Below, piece by piece: positions 27,025 through 36,324 of a stretch of DNA of 36,324 bases; position 1 is the first letter of the stretch; each line of letters starts with the position of its first letter. The notes under the pieces are model-generated. The model was given only the letters and a program-made list of their open reading frames with translations. It was not told the DNA's origin and did no database searches. A program made the translations under genes and the position numbers. The stretch is taken from assembly GCA_947259145.1 (NCBI GenBank), contig CAMYLB010000301.1, forward strand, positions 1-36,324, in the 5' to 3' direction. The DNA is from an uncultured Woeseiaceae bacterium (GTDB lineage Bacteria > Pseudomonadota > Gammaproteobacteria > Steroidobacterales > Woeseiaceae).

Positions 27025-28164
27025 ATGATTGACACATTTCGTGACTTCCTGAAACTCGAAACCGCCAGCGGCATTCTCCTTGTTGCGGCCGCCGTGCTGG
27101 CGATGCTAGTCGCCAACTCGCCGCTGGCGCCGCTCTATGGCTCGTTGATTGATTTGCCCGTCGGCATTCGGGTCGGCGCGTTGGAAATCGAGAAACCGCT
27201 CCTGCTGTGGATCAATGACGGGCTGATGGCCATTTTCTTTTTCCTGGTCGGCCTGGAGCTCAAGCGGGAAGTCCTTGAGGGCCAGCTGTCCGATCCCAGG
27301 GAAATCGTCTTGCCGGCGCTCGGCGCGTTCGGTGGAATGGTATTTCCCGCGGCCATCTATATCTGGATCAACCAGGGCGACAGCACGGCGATTCAGGGCT
27401 GGGCGATTCCAGCCGCGACCGATATTGCGTTCGCACTGGCTATTCTCGCGTTGCTTGGAAGCCGTGTGCCTGGTGCGATTGCCATTATTGCGTTGTTCTA
27501 TACCAGCGATCTTTCGGTCGCGGCTTTGGTCACGGCAGGAGCATGCTTGCCCGTGCTCGCGCTTCTGAACCGGCGGGGCGTCCTCGAAAGGACGCCGTAT
27601 ATTCTCATCGGGCTTGTCATGTGGATCGCCGTGCTCAAATCGGGTGTCCACGCTACGCTTGCCGGTGTAATTCTGGCCGTGTTCATTCCGCTGCGGGACC
27701 GGGCGAAAGAGCGTTCTCCGCTCCACGAAATCGAGCATGACCTTCATACCGCCGTAGCCTTCGGCATTCTGCCTATATTCGCTTTTGCAAACGCAGGAAT
27801 TGCGTTGGGCGGCCTGTCGTTCGAATCGTTTCTTCACCCTGTTCCACTTGGAATAATGGCCGGTCTTTTCGTTGGCAAGCAGGTCGGTGTCGGTGTCTTT
27901 GTGTTCTGTGGTCTTGGCGTCATGTTGGGCATTGCTCGCCTGCCTGACGACCTGCGCTGGGCGCACATCTACGGTACGGCACTTCTTTGCGGCGTCGGTT
28001 TTACCATGAGCCTGTTCATCGGGTCGCTGGCGTTCGAAGCAACCGGCGTAAACCTGCTCTTCGACGAGCGGCTCGGAATTATCGCGGGGTCGCTGCTTTC
28101 CGGAGCCTGTGGATACCTGGTCTTGAGAATGACGTTGCCTGAAAGGATTCGAAGCGAATCCTAG
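27025..28164 (+). CDS. nhaA: NhaA-type Na+/H+ antiporter with an in-frame internal deletion of the IDD region
   Basis: Colinear with NhaA ([25 protein letters not shown]...[14 protein letters not shown]...[11 protein letters not shown]), but about 16 aa corresponding to LALKIFLMALAIIDDL are absent between SRVP and [15 protein letters not shown]. Confidence 0.92.
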   Translation: MIDTFRDFLKLETASGILLVAAAVLAMLVANSPLAPLYGSLIDLPVGIRVGALEIEKPLLLWINDGLMAIFFFLVGLELKREVLEGQLSDPREIVLPALGAFGGMVFPAAIYIWINQGDSTAIQGWAIPAATDIAFALAILALLGSRVPGAIAIIALFYTSDLSVAALVTAGACLPVLALLNRRGVLERTPYILIGLVMWIAVLKSGVHATLAGVILAVFIPLRDRAKERSPLHEIEHDLHTAVAFGILPIFAFANAGIALGGLSFESFLHPVPLGIMAGLFVGKQVGVGVFVFCGLGVMLGIARLPDDLRWAHIYGTALLCGVGFTMSLFIGSLAFEATGVNLLFDERLGIIAGSLLSGACGYLVLRMTLPERIRSES

Positions 28165-28736
28165 GGTAGCGCTTCGAGCATTCTCATCGCGGATTGCCGA
28201 ATCGATTCGTCGCTGCCGTTCTCTGCTGCGGTTGTGAGCGCCTTGCGCGCTTGCTCGACGTTGCCGACCTGGCTGTTGACGTAACCGAGTGTCAGCCAGA
28301 TTCTCTGATTGTCGGCGTTTACCGCAATACCGTCGTTGAGTCGGCGCAAGGCCTCATCGGAACGACCCAGGTAATGCAGCGTCAAACCCAGATTGTTGTA
28401 AATTTCCGCGTTGCTCGGGTCGAATGTGAGGAGTCGTTCGTACGCGTTCGCCGCCTGCTGGTATTGCCCGTTCGTAAAGAACCGGTCTGCCTGGCGGGAT
28501 ATTTCAGCCGGATCCTGTGCGGGCGATTCGCCGAATACTCCTGGCGCAAGACGGGCGATGTCGGATTCCGTGATGCCCTGCGGCCACACGCTGCCCGAAG
28601 AAGTGATCGTCGTTGGGTGCGCGCTGGCCTTTGCCGGCTGCTGCGTGTAGAAATCGCGCGTTATCGCGAAAACGGCGAGCCCGAAGAGGACCTGGAATAC
28701 GGCCATCGAAAGCCAGAACTTGGTATTGCGGATCAT
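28161..28736 (-). CDS. Membrane-anchored tetratricopeptide-repeat protein
   Basis: N-terminal TM ([19 protein letters not shown]), then TPR units ([47 protein letters not shown]). Confidence 0.8.
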   Translation of the reverse strand: MIRNTKFWLSMAVFQVLFGLAVFAITRDFYTQQPAKASAHPTTITSSGSVWPQGITESDIARLAPGVFGESPAQDPAEISRQADRFFTNGQYQQAANAYERLLTFDPSNAEIYNNLGLTLHYLGRSDEALRRLNDGIAVNADNQRIWLTLGYVNSQVGNVEQARKALTTAAENGSDESIRQSAMRMLEALP

Positions 28737-28913
28737 GTGTCGTCGAACCTTTATGATAATTGTCAGTCGGATAACCGACAATGTCGGGAAGATCAGCTGA
28801 CAATAACCAGCCAGTCGGAGGAGATCAATGACTCCGGCATCAGCGACCCTGGGCACAGCAACTACGGTATCATCCCACCGACTTCGGCCGACCGTAAACA
28901 CAGGAGCTGACGC

Positions 28914-31116
28914 ATGCGCGTAATCACCGTCGTATCATCACTTGCCTTAATCACAGCGATTTACGGCTGCGGGGAATCAAAGGAATCAGCTATGCAGACA
29001 GCCAGAACGGAAACCGCAACGATGACCGTTCTCGCCGACATCGGCAAGACGGCGGATGCGCTGTTCGCAGCGATCCCGGCCGCGGATGCCGAAAATGACG
29101 AAGGCAACGTGCTGCTGTCCGGGTACTCCGGTCCCTATGGCGGGGTACCACATTTCGACACCATGAACGTTACTGGCGTCAAATCCGCACTCGAGGCCGG
29201 CATGGCGCGTACGCTCGCCGAAGTCGATGCGATTGCGAACAACCCGGAGCCGGCCGATTTTGCCAATACGATCGTCGCGCTCGAACGTACCAGCGAGGAC
29301 CTGGGCCGCGTCTTCGCCTATTGGGGTATCTGGAGGTCCAATATGTCGACGCCGGAGTTTCGCGACATCCAGCAGGAAATGGCGCCCGTACTTTCGGAAT
29401 TCGGTTCGAAGATCAAACAGAACGATGCCCTCTTCCAGCGCGTCAAGAGCGTTTACGAAAGCGATGCAAGCAGGTCGCTGCCGCCGCATGAACAGCGGCT
29501 CATCTGGCTTACCTATGACGGTTTCGCCAGCGACGGGGCGACGCTGCAGGGTGAAGCAAAACAACGTTATGCGGCGATCGATCAGCGGCTCGCCGAGCTT
29601 CACACCCGCTTCGCAAACAATGTTCTCGCCGACGAGGAAGGCTATGTAACCTACATCACGTCGAAACAGCTCGGCGGCTTGCCTGAATCGTTTGTCGCCG
29701 CTGCCAAAGCCGCGGCCGGGGAGCGCGGACAGGCGGGTAAATACGCGATCACGAATACGCGGTCGTCAATGGCTCCGTTCCTGACTTTCTCGGACGAACG
29801 TAAGCTTCGCGAGAAGGTTTGGCGCACCTATTACAGTCGCGGCGACAATGGCGATGAGCACGACAACAACGCGATCATTGCCGAAATCGTGAAACTGCGT
29901 GACGAACGCGTTGCGCTGCTCGGCTACGACAATTACGCGGCGTGGCGCTTGCAGAACCGGATGGCAAAAGAGCCGGAGCAGGCGTTGGCGCTGATGGAAG
30001 CTGTCTGGCCCGCCGCCGTCGGCCGCGTGCGCGAGGAAGTCGCCGATATGCAGAAAATCGCCGACGCGGAAGGCGCTGACATCGCCATCGAGCCGTGGGA
30101 TTACCGCTACTACATGGAGAAGCTGCGCAAGGACCGTTATGCGCTCGATTCGGACGAAGTAAAGCAGTATCTCCAGCTGGATAAACTGCGTGAGGCAATG
30201 TTTTTTGTCGCGGGCGAACTCTTCAATTTCACATTCACTCCGGTCGCAGCAGGCTCGGTGCCCGTATGGCATCCGGATGTAAAGGTCTGGGAAGTCACTG
30301 ATACGACCTCGGGCGAGCATGTCGGCCTCTGGTATCTTGATCCGTTCGCACGGCAGGGCAAGCGATCGGGCGCCTGGGCAACCGGTTATCGAAGCTACGA
30401 AACCTATAACGGCAAGCAGACACCGCTTGTTTCCAATAACTCCTTCGTGGGACGACGCGACGACGCTCTTCCATGAATTCGGACACGCACTGCATGGCCT
30501 GTCGTCAAATGTCGCTTATCCGACGCTCAACGGTGGTGTGCGGGACTACACTGAACTCCAGTCGCACCTACTTGAGCGTTGGTTGATGACCGACGAAGTC
30601 ATCGACAACTACCTGGTGCATCACAAGACGGGTGAGCCGATGCCGGCGGCGCTTGTGCAAAAAATCAAGGATGCCTCGACCTTCATGCAGGGCTTCGGCA
30701 CGACGGAGTATCTTGCGTCAGCTCTCGTTGACATGCGCTACCACATGATCGACCCCGAGGGTCTCGATCCGGATGCTTTCGAAAAAGCGACGCTTGCGGA
30801 CCTTGGCATGCCGAAAGAAATCGTCATGCGCCACCGCAGTCCCCACTTCAGCCACATTTTCTCGGGCGAGGGCTATTCGGCCGGATACTACAGCTACATG
30901 TGGGCCGATGTGCTGACGGCAGACGCCGCGGAAGCCTTCAAAGAGGCGCCGGGTGGTTTCTACGACAAGGGTTTGGCCAGGCTACTCGTCAATAATCTCT
31001 TTTCCGTTCGCAATGCCGTCGATCCGGCGGACGCGTATCGGGCCTTCAGGGGTCGCGACGCTGAAATCGGTGCCCTGATGCGCGATCGTGGGTTTCCCGA
31101 GCCAGCGAAAAAATAG
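28914..31116 (+). pseudogene. M3-family (Dcp-like) metallopeptidase, frame-disrupted just before HEFGH
   Basis: Frame 1: ...DPFARQGKRSGAWATGYRSYETYNGKQTPLVSNN then stop at 30476. Frame 2: SWDDATTLFHEFGHALHGLSSNVAYP...GYYSYMWADVLTADA...LMRDRGFPEPAKK. About 13-15 aa expected between NN and SWDD are missing. Confidence 0.88.
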
Positions 31117-31125
31117 AGAACAGCA

Positions 31126-31716
31126 ATGACTCTGGCATCGGCAACCGTACTACTGTTCCTGGTCATCGATCCGTTTGGCAATGTACCGTTTTTCGTTGCC
31201 GCCCTGAAACAGGTAGATCCGGCGCGGCGCAGACGTGTGATTGTTCGCGAGCTCTTGATCGCGTACGCCGTGATGGTTGTCTTCCTGTTCTTCGGGCAGC
31301 CGCTCTTGAAGGTCCTTGGAATTTCCGGACCGGCATTGACGATCGCCGGCGGCGTCATACTCTTTCTGATCGCACTGCGAATGGTCTTTCCCATGCGCGG
31401 ACGGACCTCCCAGGAAGAAATTGAAGGCGAGCCCTTCATCGTACCGCTCGCCATTCCCTACGTGGCCGGACCGTCCGTGCTGGCAGTGGAGATGCTGCTG
31501 ATGAGCGATGAACCGACGCGATGGCCTGTCTGGCTGGTCGCAATTTCGATCGCATGGGCGGCCACATCGGTGATCGTCCTGTTCGGCAGCCAGGTGGCCG
31601 AGCGCCTGGGTTCGCGGGGCCTCATCGCGATCGAGCGCCTCATGGGCATGATACTCGTCGCCATCGCCATCCAGATGTTCCTGACGGGCGCGGACACGTA
31701 TTTTGGCCGAGGCTAA
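31126..31716 (+). CDS. MarC/UPF0056-family membrane protein
   Basis: LFLVIDPFGNVPFFVAALKQ, GGVILFLIALRMVFP, PLAIPYVAGPSVLAVEMLL, IERLMGMILVAIAIQMFLTG. Confidence 0.9.
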   Translation: MTLASATVLLFLVIDPFGNVPFFVAALKQVDPARRRRVIVRELLIAYAVMVVFLFFGQPLLKVLGISGPALTIAGGVILFLIALRMVFPMRGRTSQEEIEGEPFIVPLAIPYVAGPSVLAVEMLLMSDEPTRWPVWLVAISIAWAATSVIVLFGSQVAERLGSRGLIAIERLMGMILVAIAIQMFLTGADTYFGRG

Positions 31717-31719
31717 GAA

Positions 31720-31782
31720 AACCGGGGTCGAAGCGAGGTTTTAGAGCCGGGGGTTTTCAAGAACCTCGGTTCGACCCCGGTT
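31720..31782. repeat. 21-bp inverted repeat (REP-like palindrome / bidirectional terminator candidate)
   Basis: aaccggggtcgaagcgaggtt (31720-31740) and aacctcggttcgaccccggtt (31762-31782), 20/21 complementary, 21-nt loop, between convergent marC-like and cdd genes. Confidence 0.85.
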
Positions 31783-32179
31783 AATCGAGGTGGAAAGATT
31801 CGGGCAGCAGCTCGGCCGCTGAGTATTCCTGCCATTCCTTGCTGTCGTCGATGACGATGACAACCGTGTTCTTGTCGGCAAATTCATTGATACGCTGGCG
31901 GCATCCGCCGCAGGGTGTGCAGGATCCGATCTCGGAATGACCGCCTGCGACTGCGATGCGAACGATGCGTTTGCCGCCTTCCTGAACCATCGCGGCAATC
32001 GCGGCCGCTTCCGCGCAGTTGCCAAGATTGTAAGCGGCATTCTCGACGTTGCAGCCGATGTGCAGGCGACCCTGATCGTCGACAATAGCTGCCCCGACGC
32101 TGTAGTTTGAATAGCGACTGTAGGCGTTCTTGCGAGCCTCTTTGGCCGCATTGATGAGATCGTCGTTCCGTATGGCCAT
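31781..32179 (-). CDS. cdd: Cytidine deaminase
   Basis: CNVENAAYNLGNCAEAAAI and CTPCGGCRQRINEF zinc-binding motifs; 132 aa. Confidence 0.93.
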   Translation of the reverse strand: MAIRNDDLINAAKEARKNAYSRYSNYSVGAAIVDDQGRLHIGCNVENAAYNLGNCAEAAAIAAMVQEGGKRIVRIAVAGGHSEIGSCTPCGGCRQRINEFADKNTVVIVIDDSKEWQEYSAAELLPESFHLD

Positions 32180-32180
32180 C

Positions 32181-33479
32181 TTATTTCGTCTTCCGCATCG
32201 GGTTATTCGGGTGTGTCGTCCAGTTGGCTTTTTGCAGCGAGATCGGCTCTCCTGTTCGCGGGTCACTGCCCTCCGTCAGCTGATGCATGGAAATACAGCT
32301 CTCTACGGGACAAACACTGACACACAGGTTGCAGCCAACGCATTCGGAATCGATTACTTCAAATCGCCGTTCGCCGTTGACCGTATGCGTGATGGCCTGG
32401 TGCGAAGTGTCCTCGCAGACGACGTGGCAGCGACCACACTGGATGCACAGGTCCTGATCGATGACGGCCTTTTCTACGTAGTTCAGGTTCAGGTACTGCC
32501 AGTCGGTGACGCTGGGCACGGCTTTGCCGATCAGTTCGTCGAGAGTCAGCTGTTTGTCGTCGAGGAAACGGCTCAGGCCGTCAACCAGGTCGTCGATAAT
32601 CTTGAAACCATAGACCATCGCAGCCGTGCACACCTGCACATTGCTGGCGCCCAGCGCCAGGAAATCGACAGCGTCGCGCCAGTCTGTGATGCCGCCAATA
32701 CCAGAGATAGGAAGCGACCGGGTTTCTTTCGTGCGCGCAATTTCAGCCACCATGTTTAACGCGATCGGTTTCACGGCTTCGCCGCAGTAGCCACCGTGCG
32801 TGCCCATGCCATCCGTCGTCGGGTACATCGTCAGTGAGTCGTAGTCCACGCGCATGATGGAGTTAATCGTGTTGATTAACGACACGGCATCGGCGCCGCC
32901 GTCGAGCGCTGCTCTGGCCGGCGGCAGGATGTTCGTGACGTTCGGTGTGAGCTTCACAATAACCGGCACTGACGCGGCTTTCTTCGCCCACTCAGCGGCC
33001 ATCTGAATGTATTCTGGCACCTGGCCGACGGCCGCACCCATGCCACGTTCGGACATGCCGTGCGGACAACCGAAATTGAGTTCGAACGCATCGATGCCGG
33101 TTTCCTCGACCATGGGCAGGTACTTCGCCCAGGTCGGTTCGTTCATCGGCAGCATGACGGATGCGACCAAAGCGCGATCCGGCCAGTCTTTCTTGATCTG
33201 CCGCATCTCGTCGAGGTTGGTCTGCAGCGGCCGGTCGGTAATCAGCTCGATGTTGTTGAAACCGATGACCCGCCGCTCGTTGCTGTGGAGCGCGCTGTAG
33301 CGTGGGCCGTTGACATTGACGATGTGTGGATCTTCCCCCAGCGTTTTCCAGACAGCGCCACCCCAGCCGGCTTCAAACGCACGATTAACGTTGTAGGCTT
33401 TGTCGGTCGGTGGCGCCGATGCGAGCCAGAACGGGTTTGGTGACGAGATGCCGAGGAATGTCGTCTTCAGGTCCGCCAT
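32181..33479 (-). CDS. preA: NAD-dependent dihydropyrimidine dehydrogenase, PreA-type subunit
   Basis: FELNFGCPHGMSERGMGAAVGQ, KLTPNVTNI, GGYCGEAVKPIALNMV, C-terminal 2x4Fe-4S ferredoxin motifs (CIQCGRCHVVCEDTSHQAI, CVGCNLCVSVCPVESC). Confidence 0.95.
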   Translation of the reverse strand: MADLKTTFLGISSPNPFWLASAPPTDKAYNVNRAFEAGWGGAVWKTLGEDPHIVNVNGPRYSALHSNERRVIGFNNIELITDRPLQTNLDEMRQIKKDWPDRALVASVMLPMNEPTWAKYLPMVEETGIDAFELNFGCPHGMSERGMGAAVGQVPEYIQMAAEWAKKAASVPVIVKLTPNVTNILPPARAALDGGADAVSLINTINSIMRVDYDSLTMYPTTDGMGTHGGYCGEAVKPIALNMVAEIARTKETRSLPISGIGGITDWRDAVDFLALGASNVQVCTAAMVYGFKIIDDLVDGLSRFLDDKQLTLDELIGKAVPSVTDWQYLNLNYVEKAVIDQDLCIQCGRCHVVCEDTSHQAITHTVNGERRFEVIDSECVGCNLCVSVCPVESCISMHQLTEGSDPRTGEPISLQKANWTTHPNNPMRKTK

Positions 33480-33481
33480 GT

Positions 33482-34834
33482 CTATTCTCCCCTCAGCCGA
33501 CGGTCGATATCGATGGCCGCGACTTTGCCCTGCTGCACGGCCGTAACGGTGAGGTCGTCGCCACCGGCAACGCAGTCGCCGCCTGCCCAGACATCCGGAA
33601 GCGTGGTTCTGCCGGCCTCGTTGACGACGATACGGTCGTGTCGAATCTCGAGGCCTGCAGTATTGCCAAGCACGCCCACGTCGAGTATTTGTCCGATCGC
33701 CTTGAACACAGTATCCGCGGCGAGTTCGAAGCGATCACCTTTTGACGTCAACCGGCCATTGCTGTCGAGTGCCGTTCGCTCAAAGCGGATAGTCGTGACG
33801 TAGTCGTTGCCGAGCAGCTCGACCGGCTTCGCCCAATGATGAATCGTCACACCGTTGATCTGAGCCAGGTTCTGCTCATACCGGCTTGCGCCCATCTGCT
33901 CGGGCCCGCGGCGGTAGACGAGGTCGACAACCTCGGCGCCCAGGCGTTTGCTTTGCACGGCAATGTCGATGGCCGTCATGCCGCCGCCGATAACCACAAC
34001 ACGCCGCCCGACCGGCAGCTTGCCGAGGTCATCTGCCTGGCGAATTTCCGCGATGTATTCGATGGCACTGCCGACGCCCGGCAGTGACTCGTGGTCGAGG
34101 CCAATCTTATTGGTCGATCCCAGACCGACACCGATGAACACCGCGTCATAGGAATCACGAAGATCCTGCAGCGTGAAATCCTTGCCGAGTGCTTCGCCAT
34201 TGCGAAGTTCGATACCGCCGATCGACAAGATGTACTCGACTTCCTTCTGTGCAAAATCGTTTATCGTCTTGTACGCAGCGATGCCGTACTCATTCAGGCC
34301 GCCGGGTTTGTCGTCACGATTGAGAACTACGACGTCGTGGCCAAGCACTGCAAGCCGATGCGCGCAGGACAGGCCCGCAGGACCGCCACCAACTACTGCG
34401 ACCTTCTTGCCTGTGGCAGCAGCCCGGGAAAAAAGCGGAGATTCCTGGTCGAAGATCGGATCGGTCGCGTAGCGCTGCAGCAGTCCGATTTCCACGGGCT
34501 TTTCTTCATGGGTATTCCTGACGCACGCTTCTTCGCAAAGCACTTCGGTCGGGCAGACACGCGCGCACATGCCGCCCATGATGTTTTCCCTGAGGATGGT
34601 GTGCGCCGAACCGCGAATGTTGTTGCTGCGTATCTTTTGAATGAAGCCCGGTATGTCAATGCCCGTTGGACAAGCCGTGGTGCAGGGTGCGTCATAGCAG
34701 AAATAACAGCGATCGGCTGCGATCAGCGCTTCGGAGCGAGACAACGGCGGATGCAGGTCGCCAAAATTGCCCGCTAGCTCGTCTTTGTCCAGACGGTTGC
34801 TGCGGATATCTGCTTGCTGTTCGCTTTTGCTCAT
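33482..34834 (-). CDS. preT: Dihydropyrimidine dehydrogenase, PreT-type flavin/Fe-S subunit
   Basis: Cys-rich N-terminus (CYFCYDAPCTTACPTGIDI, GGMCARVCPTEVLCEEACV), VVGGGPAGLSCAHRL, PGGLNEYGIAAYK, VIGGGMTAIDIAVQ, WAGGDCVAGG. Confidence 0.95.
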   Translation of the reverse strand: MSKSEQQADIRSNRLDKDELAGNFGDLHPPLSRSEALIAADRCYFCYDAPCTTACPTGIDIPGFIQKIRSNNIRGSAHTILRENIMGGMCARVCPTEVLCEEACVRNTHEEKPVEIGLLQRYATDPIFDQESPLFSRAAATGKKVAVVGGGPAGLSCAHRLAVLGHDVVVLNRDDKPGGLNEYGIAAYKTINDFAQKEVEYILSIGGIELRNGEALGKDFTLQDLRDSYDAVFIGVGLGSTNKIGLDHESLPGVGSAIEYIAEIRQADDLGKLPVGRRVVVIGGGMTAIDIAVQSKRLGAEVVDLVYRRGPEQMGASRYEQNLAQINGVTIHHWAKPVELLGNDYVTTIRFERTALDSNGRLTSKGDRFELAADTVFKAIGQILDVGVLGNTAGLEIRHDRIVVNEAGRTTLPDVWAGGDCVAGGDDLTVTAVQQGKVAAIDIDRRLRGE

Positions 34835-34847
34835 CGGAGTAACGCGA

Positions 34848-36323
<1,476 letters not shown>

Positions 36324-36324
36324 T

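Noticed and set aside
27106-27966. 286-aa minus-strand ORF opposite nhaA
   Set aside because: Antisense shadow with no signatures; the plus strand encodes recognisable NhaA blocks.
28914-30476. Programmed translational frameshift in the M3 peptidase
   Set aside because: Joining frames by a simple +1/-1 slip would still leave about 13-15 conserved residues missing and no slippery heptamer was seen; a deletion explains it better.

Overview
This 36.3-kb window looks like a gammaproteobacterial chromosome segment; that placement is inferred from gene content only. From left to right it holds: (1) the end of a haem-copper oxidase operon (subunit III and a small subunit IV) and deoB. (2) A minus-strand c-di-GMP block of about 12 kb (3.2-15.0 kb) with four GGDEF/EAL-type genes. 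Inside this block is a secreted subtilase with a C-terminal 18-bp / 6-aa GYLW[S/T]N repeat array and a perfect TGTGA-N6-TCACA (CRP/Clp-type) site upstream. (3) A nucleoside/nucleobase catabolism region: exported MTA/SAH-deaminase-like lipoprotein, adenosine deaminase, TonB receptor, phytanoyl-CoA dioxygenase family protein, deoA, NupC-type transporter, nucleoside hydrolase, ribokinase, and then a cdd-preA-preT-dihydropyrimidinase operon. (4) nhaA, a TPR protein, an M3 peptidase and a MarC-family protein. The most striking anomaly is a set of small internal lesions between about 13.6 and 30.5 kb. Five genes (EAL protein, adenosine deaminase, nucleoside hydrolase, NhaA, M3 peptidase) lack roughly 20-55 nt at or near conserved or catalytic segments, and a thioesterase has an apparent 1-nt frameshift. 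These are either real pseudogenisation or an assembly artefact, and raw reads would decide. A 268-bp element with 31-bp terminal inverted repeats and a nested 14-bp inverted repeat fills the nupC/nucleoside-hydrolase gap. All calls come from reading the sequence and ORF translations; no database search was run.
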